From the NCBI GenBank assembly GCA_963692995.1, contig OY843611.1, positions 2,232,001 through 2,296,000 on the forward strand: a stretch of DNA of 64,000 nt. Direction: 5' to 3'. Shown in pieces: positions 25,306 through 34,269 of the stretch. Each line of letters begins with the position of its first letter. Position 1 is the first letter of the stretch. Position numbers and translations under genes: made by a program. A model generated the notes under the pieces. The model was not told the origin of the DNA. It did no database searches and saw only the letters and a list, made by a program, of their open reading frames with translations. This DNA comes from Bin87 sp963692995 (lineage in GTDB: Bacteria; Chloroflexota; Dehalococcoidia; Lucifugimonadales; UBA3495).

Positions 25306-25334
25306 ATTATAACGCAGGCGAATCTCACCAGAAA
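25306..25334 (-). promoter_or_regulatory. Candidate promoter for ileS-mutM
   Basis: On the minus strand TTTCTG (25334-25329) and TATAAT (25311-25306) are 17 bases apart. The -35 box overlaps the thiD 3' end. Confidence 0.4.
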
Positions 25335-26122
25335 GCGTGGAAATGGTGCAACGGTCCGTGGCCCTGTCCGATTGGATAAGACGCCCGTATTGCGGCGGTA
25401 ACGTATTCCTTGGCCTGGCCCACCGCGTCGGGCGGTTCCAGCCCGTGGGCCAAACCGGCGGCCACGGCTGAGGCGAAGGTGCATCCGGTGCCGTGGGTGT
25501 TGGTGGAAGGGATGCGTTCCGTGGTGAATTCCCGGAACCGCGCACCGTCATAGAACACATCCGTCGGTGGGCCATCGCGATGTCCGCCCTTAATGACCAC
25601 GGTCCGGGCGCCCATGGCGATTATGCTCATCGCAGCCTGCCGGACATCGTCGTCAGTGCGGATGGTTAGCCCAGTCAGGTCTTCGGCTTCGGGAATGTTG
25701 GGCGTCACCACCGCCGCCAGAGGGAAGAGGGAGTCGCAGATTGCGGCGATGGCTTCCTCGCGGAGCAAGCGGTCGCCGCTCTTGGCCACCATGACCGGGT
25801 CCACTACAAGATTGGCGATGCCGTGCCGTCGGATCGAGTCGGAAACCGTTTCAACAATGGCGCTGGACGAGAGCATACCGGTCTTGACCGCATCGGCGCC
25901 GATATCGGTGATGACGGCGTCGATCTGGGCTGAGATCACCGCGGTAGGCACTTCGTGCACCGCGGTGACTCCCAGGGTGTTCTGCGCCGTTATGGCCGTG
26001 AGTGCTGACGTGCCGAACACGCCCAGCGCCGAGAAGGTTTTGAGGTCGGCCTGAATGCCGGCGCCGCCACCGGAATCGGAGCCGGCGATGGTCATAACGG
26101 TGGGCGGGCGCGAACCGGTCAT
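25325..26122 (-). CDS. thiD: Hydroxymethylpyrimidine/phosphomethylpyrimidine kinase
   Basis: Phosphorylates HMP and HMP-P in thiamine synthesis. The 265-residue ribokinase-fold product has VMTIAGSDSGGGAGIQADLKTF at the N terminus, AQNTLGV, AVKTGMLSS, VVDPVMVAKSGDRLL and the anion-hole/catalytic STNTHGTGCTFASAVAAGLA (Asp-equivalent region GTGC). ATG 26122 follows GGAG; the open frame runs further upstream but without family sequence. No other thi gene or TPP riboswitch is seen nearby, so precursor salvage is possible. Confidence 0.94.
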   Translation of the reverse strand: MTGSRPPTVMTIAGSDSGGGAGIQADLKTFSALGVFGTSALTAITAQNTLGVTAVHEVPTAVISAQIDAVITDIGADAVKTGMLSSSAIVETVSDSIRRHGIANLVVDPVMVAKSGDRLLREEAIAAICDSLFPLAAVVTPNIPEAEDLTGLTIRTDDDVRQAAMSIIAMGARTVVIKGGHRDGPPTDVFYDGARFREFTTERIPSTNTHGTGCTFASAVAAGLAHGLEPPDAVGQAKEYVTAAIRASYPIGQGHGPLHHFHAFW

Positions 26123-26177
26123 GGCAGCTCCATTAATTAATGCGGCGAGACGATCCGGTGTTTTAGTCGGGTTCGTC

Positions 26178-26561
26178 TTAATCGGGTTCGTCCGGCAGGC
26201 GCCACTCGTCGCCGCCCGCGCTTTGCTCCGGCACATTGGGAAGCGTAAGGGCCACCGCAGCATCCCGCAGCATGCTGATGTGCTCTTCATCGGACAGGAC
26301 GCCGATGGGCATTGCGGGCAGAGTTTCGATATTCAGGCCGGCGCGCACTCCCATTTCCAGCGAAAGCCGGACCGCGGTGTCGTTGTCCGCTGCCTCCGTG
26401 ATGATCACAAAGTCGTGCTGGCCAAGGACTGCGTATTGCGTAAGGACTTTGCTGGTAGGCGTCTCAACTTGGGCAGCGGCTTCGCTCAGCAGGTCGGGAT
26501 TCTGGCGGTTCATGCGCCGGCCGCGGCCGGTAAGATTGGCAAGCATTATGTACAGTGGCAT
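26178..26561 (-). CDS. GYD-domain protein
   Basis: A 127-residue small cytoplasmic protein of the GYD family (dimeric ferredoxin-like fold, function unknown). Features are the start MPLYIMLANLTGRGRR, the conserved LGQHDFVIITEAADNDTAVRLSLEMG near 47-72, and the ETLPAM strand. GAGGA precedes ATG 26561. It lies upstream of thiD and ileS on the same strand with a 55-base gap. The C-terminal 30 residues are acidic and poorly conserved in type. Confidence 0.8.
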   Translation of the reverse strand: MPLYIMLANLTGRGRRMNRQNPDLLSEAAAQVETPTSKVLTQYAVLGQHDFVIITEAADNDTAVRLSLEMGVRAGLNIETLPAMPIGVLSDEEHISMLRDAAVALTLPNVPEQSAGGDEWRLPDEPD

Positions 26562-26593
26562 CTTAAGAATCCTCGATGGCGACTCCGGGATAA

Positions 26594-26623
26594 TTGCGGC
26601 GCGGGAGCCGTTGCAAGTATAAC
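26594..26623 (+). promoter_or_regulatory. Candidate promoter for the F420-type oxidoreductase
   Basis: TTGCGG (26594-26599) and TATAAC (26618-26623) are 18 bases apart, 100 bases before the start at 26723. Confidence 0.35.
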
Positions 26624-26722
26624 ATCACCAATCGGCTGGCCTGCATAGACCGCCGGCCGGCTCCGTGCTATTATCCCGAACAGATTGGAGCAGTAATTTT
26701 GCGTCGCCAGGCGGAGGCTCGT

Positions 26723-27565
26723 ATGGACATCGGCTTGAACATGTCAATCTCCACCAACTCAATCGACGTGGCCGACATCGCGGCCAAAGCGGAGGCCATG
26801 GGGTTCGAGTCCATCTGGTTGCCGGAGCATCCGGTGATGCCGGTTAACCCGGCCTCAAAATATCCCGGGTCGCCCGACGGTTCCATACCCGACTACATGA
26901 GCGACATGGCCGACCCTTACATTGGTCTGGCCCGGGCCTCCGCGGTGACCACGAATATCAAACTGGGCACGGGGATCACCCTGATACCCGAGCGCAATCC
27001 GCTGGTACTGGCGGGCGCGATCTCGAGCCTGGACCGTTTCTCCGGAGGGCGGTTCATCCTGGGCATCGGCGCCGGCTGGCTGCGCGAAGAGACCGAAATC
27101 ATGGGCGGCAACTTCGACCATCGCTGGACCCAGACCCGGGAGGCCATCGAGGTGATGCGGGCCCTGTGGACCCAGGACACGGCTGAGTACCACGGTCGTT
27201 ACTACGACTTCCCGCCGATCCAGTGCAACCCCAAGCCGGCACAGGCGGGCGGCCCGTCGGTGATCCTGGGCGGCAACGCGCGCAATGTGTTCCGCCGGGT
27301 GGTCCGTTGGGGCGACGGCTGGATGCCCACCGCCGCCAGCCCGGAACAGATTGCCGCCGGCCGCGCCGCCATCGACGAGCTGGCCGAGGCGGCGGGCCGC
27401 GACCCGTCAACCATCGACATCACGGTATTCGGCCAGCCGGCGGACCGTGAACTGATTGGCCGCTTCGAGGAAGCGGGCGCTAATCGCGTCATCATCCGCC
27501 TGCCCGATACTACCAGTTCCGGGGCGTTGGACGAGGTTGAGCGCATCGCCGGCGCCGTTTTCTGA
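26723..27565 (+). CDS. LLM-class oxidoreductase, probably F420-dependent
   Basis: A 280-residue luciferase-like TIM-barrel protein of the group that includes many actinobacterial F420-dependent enzymes. ATG 26723 (MDIGLNMSISTNS) follows GGAGG. Signatures: AEAMGFESIWLPEHPVMPV, TNIKLGTGITLIPERNPLVLA, LDRFSGGRFILGIGAGWLREE near 103-123, and a C-terminal NRVIIRLPD strand. Length and motif spacing match the Rv2161c-like subgroup. It is a monocistronic unit with its own promoter-like sequence. No F420 synthesis gene is in the window, so the cofactor is inferred. Confidence 0.85.
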   Translation: MDIGLNMSISTNSIDVADIAAKAEAMGFESIWLPEHPVMPVNPASKYPGSPDGSIPDYMSDMADPYIGLARASAVTTNIKLGTGITLIPERNPLVLAGAISSLDRFSGGRFILGIGAGWLREETEIMGGNFDHRWTQTREAIEVMRALWTQDTAEYHGRYYDFPPIQCNPKPAQAGGPSVILGGNARNVFRRVVRWGDGWMPTAASPEQIAAGRAAIDELAEAAGRDPSTIDITVFGQPADRELIGRFEEAGANRVIIRLPDTTSSGALDEVERIAGAVF

Positions 27566-27804
27566 ACCCGTAATTTCCGACGGTGCGCTGAGTGGCCGCA
27601 CGAATCGCGCGGCCACTTGCGTATCAAAAATGCCGATATATTACGGCGCAGAATATTGGATATTTGTCGTATTGGCGTAAGGCTATTCCTAAATCGTCAA
27701 TTAGAATGAGCTAGGCAACTAAATTCCGTAAATAAAAGATGGTTAAAGGCTAACATATCCTCATATGCTACGGTATTCGTAAATCAGGCGCGGAACCTTT
27801 CGAT
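27566..27804. other. AT-richer intergenic region upstream of the ABC operon
   Basis: This stretch is clearly lower in GC than its surroundings and carries no gene I can support. It probably holds regulatory sequence for the transporter operon. No repeat or strong hairpin is evident. Confidence 0.4.
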
Positions 27805-27833
27805 TTGACTATGCTAACGATGTTGCCTATATT
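27805..27833 (+). promoter_or_regulatory. Strong sigma70-type promoter of the ABC transporter operon
   Basis: TTGACT (27805-27810), a 17-base spacer, and TATATT (27828-27833), 85 bases before the first binding-protein start. Confidence 0.65.
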
Positions 27834-27918
27834 GCCCCCGCTAACGTTATAGTCGAGACTGCGCGAAACCTGCGTGCAGTTATTCTTGACGCCCTGAGTC
27901 TCACCCTGGAGGGGCCAT

Positions 27919-29871
27919 ATGGATTACGGACGGTTCTTGAAATTGCCAGTAGTTGCCTTCCTGGCGGCATTGACCACCACGGTGGTTATCGCCGCCTGCG
28001 GGGGCGCTGCGGAAGATGCGGCGCCGGCGCCGGCACAACCCACCGCGGCCGCCGCGCCGGCCCAACCCGCTCCCGCCACCGAGGCGCCGTTGTCCGCCAC
28101 CAATACTCCGGTGCCGCAAGGCGCCACGCTGGCGCCGACGCCGACACAGCGAGCGTCGGTGTTGCAGGCTACGCCCAGGCCCACGCTGCCGCCGCAAACG
28201 GAAGGCGCCCTGACCACCAACCGCCTGATCGCAGTCTTGGACCCGCCATCGCTGGAGTCGATGCTCGACTGCGAAGTCACCGGCGCCGGGGTAGTGAACT
28301 ACCGGATGTCCGCCGAGTTCATGGTGGATGCGGGCCGGCTCGACGGGTCTTACGAACCGATGCTCGCCACCAATTGGGCCATCACGCCCGACGGTCGCAC
28401 CTGGAACTTTAAGCTGCGGCAGGGCGTGCGTTGGCATGACGATTGGGGCGAATTCACCGCGCGCGACGTGAAACATTCGCTGGGGTACTACAGTAACCCG
28501 GAGTGCCGGGCGTCCTACTCCGACTATTTCCGGAGCGACCCGGGCAGTGAAGTGGAAATCGTAAATGATTACGAGGTCAATATCCACATGCAGCGTCGGC
28601 CGGCGGTTGACTTCCTGTACTGGTTCTCCGGATACCGAGGTGTCCCCATCAGCAGCAAGCAGCAGTGGGACCAGGCTTGCCCCAATGGCGAGGCGGACTA
28701 CGGAGAGGCGGGCTACTGCGCCGCCAGCCGGGACCTGGTGTATGCCAAGTCGGCGCGCACCGGGCCTTACGAATTCGAGAGCTTTGAAGAAGGCGTCGGC
28801 TGGGAATGGATGCTAGTGGACTATGAGCACTGGCGGGTGCAGCCCGATTTCGCCGAGATCGAGATCAAGGATGTGCGGGAACCGGCCACGCGGCTGGCCA
28901 TCATGCAGGCCAGAGAAGGCCACATCGCGGCCATCAACCGGGCATTGTTGCAGGACGCGATTGACGACGGGTTGGAAGTGTTCGACAGCTCGGTTACGGC
29001 TCAAACCTCCTTCGCCATATTCGGCGGCATGTACTTCGCCACCGGGGCCAAGGGTGTGCCCACTGACTTGCCCGCCGCTGAGCAGGCGGAAATCAGGGAG
29101 AGTTACGATATTGCTGCCGCGCGCGACGAAAAAATGCCCTGGAACGAACCCGGGGAAAATGGCCGTCTGGTTCGCATGGCGATGAACAAAGCGCTGGACC
29201 GCGACCAGATTAATGATGCCATCTTCAAGGGCGCCGGAGGCCAGCAATGGGTTGCTACCTTGGTGCCGGATTTCCCGGCCGGATTCAACGAGAAATGGGA
29301 AGCCGATTGGGAAGAACTGTATGGGTATGATCCGAACAAGGCACGCGAGCTGCTGGCCGAAGCCGGTTATCCCGAAGGGTTTTCGTTCCGCATTCCGGTG
29401 TTTCCCCTGTCCGGGGTTCCGGAGCAGCCCGACCTGATGGAAGCGATGGCGAAGTTCTGGACCGAGATTGGCCTGGAGCCGCAGCTTGACCCCATTGAAT
29501 TTTCCAACTGGCGGAATGAGTATCGGGGTCTCAATACGGACTGCTGCATTTACCCGTTCCGCGGCCCGGCGGCTCCGATTGACACCCGCGTTCACTTCTA
29601 CTTCAGCGCCGAACGGTTCTTCCGAGCGCACACCACCGATGATATCCAGGAGTGGAAGAACCAGGCGCTGCGAGCATTGAACGAGGATGACGCCACCGAC
29701 ACCTGGCAGAAAGTGTCCGACCAGATTTTCTACGATGTCGCTACCATTCCGGGATGGACGCTGCCGGTAAGCGCCACCGTTGACCCGGATGTAGTCGCAG
29801 AGTACATCTTCCTGGGCCCCAACAACGGCAACTACGTCTATCTCGAGTACGTCAAGGGCGTACGCGAATAA
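27919..29871 (+). CDS. Oligopeptide-type ABC transporter substrate-binding lipoprotein, copy 1
   Basis: Family 5 extracellular solute-binding protein (650 residues) feeding the permeases downstream. The N terminus is a lipoprotein signal with lipobox VIAAC and Cys27 as the lipidated residue. Residues 28-85 are an Ala/Pro/Thr-rich tether. The binding fold follows, with PMLATNWAITPDGRTWNFKLR near 145-165, the typical WxxxxDGxxWxFxLRxGVxWHD pattern, and GYDPNKARELLAEAGYPEGF near 473. GGAGG sets ATG 27919. It is first in an eight-gene operon. The cargo (peptide, sugar or other) cannot be told. It is paralogous to the copy at 32178-34130. Confidence 0.92.
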   Translation: MDYGRFLKLPVVAFLAALTTTVVIAACGGAAEDAAPAPAQPTAAAAPAQPAPATEAPLSATNTPVPQGATLAPTPTQRASVLQATPRPTLPPQTEGALTTNRLIAVLDPPSLESMLDCEVTGAGVVNYRMSAEFMVDAGRLDGSYEPMLATNWAITPDGRTWNFKLRQGVRWHDDWGEFTARDVKHSLGYYSNPECRASYSDYFRSDPGSEVEIVNDYEVNIHMQRRPAVDFLYWFSGYRGVPISSKQQWDQACPNGEADYGEAGYCAASRDLVYAKSARTGPYEFESFEEGVGWEWMLVDYEHWRVQPDFAEIEIKDVREPATRLAIMQAREGHIAAINRALLQDAIDDGLEVFDSSVTAQTSFAIFGGMYFATGAKGVPTDLPAAEQAEIRESYDIAAARDEKMPWNEPGENGRLVRMAMNKALDRDQINDAIFKGAGGQQWVATLVPDFPAGFNEKWEADWEELYGYDPNKARELLAEAGYPEGFSFRIPVFPLSGVPEQPDLMEAMAKFWTEIGLEPQLDPIEFSNWRNEYRGLNTDCCIYPFRGPAAPIDTRVHFYFSAERFFRAHTTDDIQEWKNQALRALNEDDATDTWQKVSDQIFYDVATIPGWTLPVSATVDPDVVAEYIFLGPNNGNYVYLEYVKGVRE

Positions 29872-29908
29872 GTAACCGCTTCATCGCGAGAGGTTGCCAA
29901 TCTGAACT

Positions 29909-29946
29909 TCCCCTGGCGCTCATGACCGCGTCGGAGCGCCAGGGGA
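29909..29946 (+). other. Intercistronic hairpin after binding protein 1
   Basis: TCCCCTGGCGCTC (29909-29921) and GAGCGCCAGGGGA (29934-29946) form a perfect 13-bp stem with no U-run. Such hairpins often stabilise binding-protein mRNA or partly stop transcription, which gives more binding protein than permease. Confidence 0.6.
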
Positions 29947-30039
29947 TCATACCGGACACTTGGCGCTGCGAAGCGCTTTATGGACTTCGATATCAGCCAA
30001 TACGCTTCAGTCATGCACCTGTAATTGAGGCCAGACATC

Positions 30040-30957
30040 ATGCAGCGATTCATCATCCTGAGAATTTTACAGGGATTGATGGCAGTGTTTGTCATCAGCT
30101 TGATTGTGTTCTCCTTGTCCCGAGTAGCCGGCGACCCACTGGCAGCCATCTTGGATGACGAAGCCGGCAAGGAGCAGATCGAGCGGCTGCGCGAGAGTTG
30201 GGGTCTCAACGAACCGCTCCATATGCAGTACTTCACTTACATGCGGCGCCTGCTGACCGGCGACTTGGGCACTTCATTCAAGTGGGACCGACCAGTGGTG
30301 GAACTGATTGCAGAACGTATGCCAGCTACCCTGCAACTGTCTGCGTTCGCTCTGATTGTTACCGGCATAATTGCCTTTCCGATTGGCGTACTTTCCGCAG
30401 TGAAGAAAGACTCGATATTTGACGTGAGCGGAAAAATGTTCGCCATACTGGGTCAATCAGCTCCTACCTTTGCGGTTGGCCTAGTATTGATGTGGCTATT
30501 CGCGGTTCAATTGGGCTGGCTGCCCACATCCGGCAAAGGCAGCATCAAGCATATGTTGCTCCCCGGGTTCGCGTTGGGCTACTACAACGTGGCCGCGATA
30601 ATGCGGCTGACACGTTCCTCAATGCTGGATGTTCTGGATACGGAATACGTCAAACTGGCTCGTATTAAGGGCATTCCGGAATGGAAGATTGTTTGGAAGC
30701 ATTGCTTCCGCAACGCCCTGATCGGCCCGCTCACCTATTTCAGTCTGATTTTTGCGGTGCTAATCACCGGATCGGTAGTCATCGAAACCGTTTTCGCCTG
30801 GCCGGGACTGGGGCTGATGGTAATTGAGGCCATCAACTCCAAAGACCACATCGTCGTTCAGGCGGTGGTGATGCTCTTCGCCCTGTTCTACGTCGGAATC
30901 AACATCGCTACCGACATTATCTACGCTTACGTCGATCCCCGAATCCGCTATGGCTAG
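30040..30957 (+). CDS. ABC transporter permease, DppB type, copy 1
   Basis: A 305-residue inner-membrane permease with about six transmembrane helices. The N-terminal region MQRFIILRILQGLMAVFVIS and GDLGTSF motif are typical of DppB/OppB. The EAA loop that contacts the ATPase reads EYVKLARIKGIPEWKIVWKHCFRNAL near 207-232. ATG 30040 follows GAGG; an in-frame TTG upstream is less likely. It pairs with the DppC-type gene 69 bases downstream. Closely similar to the copy at 34270-35190. Confidence 0.93.
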   Translation: MQRFIILRILQGLMAVFVISLIVFSLSRVAGDPLAAILDDEAGKEQIERLRESWGLNEPLHMQYFTYMRRLLTGDLGTSFKWDRPVVELIAERMPATLQLSAFALIVTGIIAFPIGVLSAVKKDSIFDVSGKMFAILGQSAPTFAVGLVLMWLFAVQLGWLPTSGKGSIKHMLLPGFALGYYNVAAIMRLTRSSMLDVLDTEYVKLARIKGIPEWKIVWKHCFRNALIGPLTYFSLIFAVLITGSVVIETVFAWPGLGLMVIEAINSKDHIVVQAVVMLFALFYVGINIATDIIYAYVDPRIRYG

Positions 30958-31026
30958 AACGCATAGTGACGTTGGCCCGCGTCCCATCATCAACCGTGCG
31001 GTTCTAAAATAATCGGAGGACATGCA

Positions 31027-32118
31027 ATGGCTGTGCAGACAAGCGCTCCGGGTGGGCCGGCTGAAACATTGGCCGGGGCTTCGCCGGTTGCTCAAGGGTC
31101 TTCCCTGGGCCGGGCCTGGCGGGGATTCCGGAGCTTTCCGGTACTGCCTCTGTTCGTTCTGGTTTTCCTACTGGTTATCCCGGCCATTTTCGCCGACGTG
31201 CTCGCCCCGCATCACCATCTGATTGGAGACTTGAGCCGCGACCTGGAGCCGCCGGGATGGGTGGCACATCGGGAAAAACACCAAACGGTTGTTCAGCGAG
31301 TTAAAGACAATAACCGAGAAGTAAGCATCAGCAATGCCCGTCGCAATCTGGACAGCGGGGTGGCTACGCTAAACGACGCCAACGGAAACGGCGTAGCCGA
31401 CATTGGTGAAACGGTAGTCCGGATTGAACCGGGCGGCAGCTGGGAATACCCCTTCGGCACTGACAAACATGGGCGGGATGTGCTGAGCCGGCTAATGCAC
31501 GGCGCCCGCATCTCGCTGGCGGTTTCCTGCCTGGCCATCTTGGTGGGAGGCTTTCTGGGCACTACGCTGGGGATGCTGGCCGCATTCCGCGGCGGCCTTC
31601 TTGACGCCTTTCTAATGCGCATCGTGGACATCAAACTGGCGTTCCCGTCGATTCTGCTGGCGTTGACCCTGGTGGTTGCTATCGGTTCCGGTTTCAGCAC
31701 CGTCGTCATCGTCATCGCGCTGTTGCTCTGGGCACGTTATGCGCGGGTGGTGCGCGGAGAAGCTCTGGCCATCCGGGAGCGGGACTTTATTGACCGCGCC
31801 CGGGTCGCCGGCGCATCGAATTCCCGGATCATGCTGCGGCACATATTCCCCAACGTCTTTAACACCGTAATCGTGTTGGCTACTTTGGAGGTGGGCCATG
31901 TCATTATCCTGGAAGCAACTTTGAGCTTCCTCGGGGCCGGCATACCAAGGCCCAACCCCGCCTGGGGGCTCATGGCCGCCGACGGCCGGGAGGTAATCAC
32001 CAGTTCCTGGTGGATCTTCATGTTCCCCTGCCTGGCCATCGTGCTTACGGTGCTCTCCATGAACCTGCTGGGCGACTGGCTCCGCGACCGGCTTGACCCC
32101 AAGCTGAGAAACGTCTAG
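31027..32118 (+). CDS. ABC transporter permease, DppC type, copy 1, with EF-hand-like external loop
   Basis: A 363-residue permease. After TM1 (about 38-57) comes an extended outside loop to about 137, longer than in standard DppC. It contains DANGNGVADIGE at residues 117-128, which fits the 12-residue EF-hand calcium loop (D1, N3, N5, D9, E12). The core resumes at PFGTDKHGRDVLSRLMHGAR, and the EAA loop is IRERDFIDRARVAGASNSRIMLRHIFPN. GGAGG precedes ATG 31027. The paralog at 35245 has the same extension with a degenerate loop. Calcium binding is inferred from the motif only. Confidence 0.92.
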   Translation: MAVQTSAPGGPAETLAGASPVAQGSSLGRAWRGFRSFPVLPLFVLVFLLVIPAIFADVLAPHHHLIGDLSRDLEPPGWVAHREKHQTVVQRVKDNNREVSISNARRNLDSGVATLNDANGNGVADIGETVVRIEPGGSWEYPFGTDKHGRDVLSRLMHGARISLAVSCLAILVGGFLGTTLGMLAAFRGGLLDAFLMRIVDIKLAFPSILLALTLVVAIGSGFSTVVIVIALLLWARYARVVRGEALAIRERDFIDRARVAGASNSRIMLRHIFPNVFNTVIVLATLEVGHVIILEATLSFLGAGIPRPNPAWGLMAADGREVITSSWWIFMFPCLAIVLTVLSMNLLGDWLRDRLDPKLRNV

Positions 32119-32177
32119 CCGGGAGATCCACCTGCCTATTGGTAAAAGCTACATTCATCTCAACTCCGGAGGCTTGT

Positions 32178-34130
32178 ATGACCCGCCATATCAAAATCCG
32201 ATCAGCGACGATCGTGACCTCGGTGGCGCTGGTGGCGGCGCTAGTCGCGGTGGCCTGCGGCGGAGCCGGAGAAGCTCCCGCGCCGGCTGACACCACGGCT
32301 GCCACGGCGGCGGCGCCACAGCCGACGGCAGCCACCGATGCGCCGGCAGCCGCAACTCAGGCGCCGCCACCGGCCACGTCGGCTCCCACCAGACCGTCTT
32401 TCGTGGGATCCACGCCGGTGTCCGAAGCGACGCCGACGCCGGAAGCGGAAGCCCGCACCGGCGAGCTCAGAACCAAGGACCTAGTCTTCCTGTTCTCCCA
32501 GCAGACCCGCCAGGGCATCATGGACTGCGACGTTACCGGCAGCGCGACCAGCCAGCACCGGCCATCCCACGAGTTCATGCTGGACGCCGACCGTTACACC
32601 GGCGCGCTGGTGCCGCAACTGGCCACCGACTGGAGCGTTAGCGACGACGGACGGACCTGGAATTTCAAGCTTCGCGAAGGCGTCGATTTCCACTTTGGCT
32701 ACGGCGAGTTCACCGCCCACGACGTTGTCAATTCACTGAACTACTACACTAACCCGACCTGTGGCGCGTCCTACTCCGACTACTTCCGCACCAACCCACA
32801 AGCGATACCGGAAGCCATCAGTGACCACGAAATCAATATCAACATGGGCGCGCGCCCCGAGTTGATCTTCGACTACTGGATTTCCGGCTACCGCGGCCTC
32901 CCCATCACCAGCAAGTCCCAGTGGGACACCGGGTGTCCCAACGGCGCGGCCGACTACGAAACATTCGACGTGGCCGCCCACCTGGAAGGCTTTTGCTCGG
33001 ACGGCGAGCAGACCCTGCTGGACGAGGGGCCGGCGCGTCTCGGCCCTTACCAATTCGCCAACTTTGAGAAGGGCATTGGCTGGCTGTGGGAACGGGCTCC
33101 TGGCGACCACTACCGGGTTGAGCCGGACTGGGACAGCATTGAAATCAAGATCATCGAAGAAGCTTCCACCCGCCTGGCCGCGATGTTGGCGCGTGAAGCG
33201 CACCTGGCCACCATCGACCGCGCGCTAGTGGGTCAAGCCCTGGACGACGGCCTGGACATCGCCGAAAGCCAAGTAGTGGCCGTGAACAGCATGATGGTGT
33301 TTGGCGGCCTCTACTACGCGACCAAAGAAGGACCGGCCTTTGATCCATACTCCGCCGCATCCTACGATTCCACCGTTCCCTGGGCCGCGCCCGGCGAGAC
33401 CGGCAAACTGGTTCGTCAGGCCATGAACAAGGCCATCGACCGGGACGCCATCCGCGAGAATATCTTTGATGGACAGGGGGCCGAAGGTCGCGTGGCCGGC
33501 CTGATTCCCAGCGCGGAAGCCTTCGGCGGTGAATACGCCGGCTATAACCCCGATTGGGAAAACAGTTGGGAAGAACTCTACGGCTACGACCCCGCAGCGG
33601 CCCGGGAACTGCTGACCGAAGCCGGTTATCCCAACGGGTTTCACGTGCCGCTCATCAGCTACACGATGAGCGGTCTGCCTGAAATGAAGGACTACGTAGT
33701 GGCCATCGCCGCGATGTGGGAGAACATCGGGCTGGAGACGGAGATCCGGGAGATGGAGTTTTCCGCCTGGCGACAGGAATACCGGGGCGCCACCACCAAC
33801 TGTTGCGTGTACCCCTTCCGGGGCTATGCCGAACCGCCGCATCCGACCGTACACTTCGCGTATAGCCCAGAGCGGTTCATGCGTTTTTACGTCAGCGACA
33901 CGGCTTGGCAAAATACCTACAATGCGCTGAACTCCCTCAACTTCGAGGAGCAGTTGGGCCACTGGCACGCCGTATCCGACGAACTGTTCTACGAAGTGGC
34001 GTCCATTCCACTGCATACACTGTCGGTTCAAGTGGTGATCGACCCCGAAGTGGTGGAGGAATATATCTACCTGGGGCCCTACGGCGGCCAGTTCACCGAC
34101 CTCGAGCACATCAAGGGCGCGCGTTACTGA
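32178..34130 (+). CDS. Oligopeptide-type ABC transporter substrate-binding lipoprotein, copy 2
   Basis: A 650-residue family 5 binding protein, paralog of the one at 27919. Lipobox LVAVAC with Cys27, then an Ala/Pro/Thr-rich tether to about residue 95. Shared landmarks: PQLATDWSVSDDGRTWNFKLR, TCGASYSDYFRTNP, SWEELYGYDPAAARELL, and the double-Cys TNCCVYPFRG that corresponds to TDCCIYPFRG in copy 1. ATG 32178 follows GGAGG. The ligand pocket regions differ more than the framework, so the two probably bind different but related ligands. Confidence 0.92.
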   Translation: MTRHIKIRSATIVTSVALVAALVAVACGGAGEAPAPADTTAATAAAPQPTAATDAPAAATQAPPPATSAPTRPSFVGSTPVSEATPTPEAEARTGELRTKDLVFLFSQQTRQGIMDCDVTGSATSQHRPSHEFMLDADRYTGALVPQLATDWSVSDDGRTWNFKLREGVDFHFGYGEFTAHDVVNSLNYYTNPTCGASYSDYFRTNPQAIPEAISDHEININMGARPELIFDYWISGYRGLPITSKSQWDTGCPNGAADYETFDVAAHLEGFCSDGEQTLLDEGPARLGPYQFANFEKGIGWLWERAPGDHYRVEPDWDSIEIKIIEEASTRLAAMLAREAHLATIDRALVGQALDDGLDIAESQVVAVNSMMVFGGLYYATKEGPAFDPYSAASYDSTVPWAAPGETGKLVRQAMNKAIDRDAIRENIFDGQGAEGRVAGLIPSAEAFGGEYAGYNPDWENSWEELYGYDPAAARELLTEAGYPNGFHVPLISYTMSGLPEMKDYVVAIAAMWENIGLETEIREMEFSAWRQEYRGATTNCCVYPFRGYAEPPHPTVHFAYSPERFMRFYVSDTAWQNTYNALNSLNFEEQLGHWHAVSDELFYEVASIPLHTLSVQVVIDPEVVEEYIYLGPYGGQFTDLEHIKGARY

Positions 34131-34169
34131 CATTCGCAGGATTTCCCGAGTTGACGGCTCCGGCTTGGT

Positions 34170-34213
34170 CATCCTTCGGCATCGTTGCAGTCCCAGAACA
34201 ATGCCGGAGGATG
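34170..34213 (+). other. Intercistronic hairpin after binding protein 2
   Basis: CATCCTTCGGCAT (34170-34182) pairs with ATGCCGGAGGATG (34201-34213), including one G-T pair, with no U-run. It sits in the same place as the hairpin after binding protein 1, though the sequence is unrelated. Confidence 0.5.
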
Positions 34214-34269
34214 CTCGGTCAATTCAATAGCTAAACCGACGAGGTCAGTAGCTAAACCGGAGAAGGTTG

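Noticed and set aside
26123..26177. TPP riboswitch upstream of thiD
   Set aside because: The 55-base gap has no CTGAGA or thi-box sequence and is too short for the aptamer.
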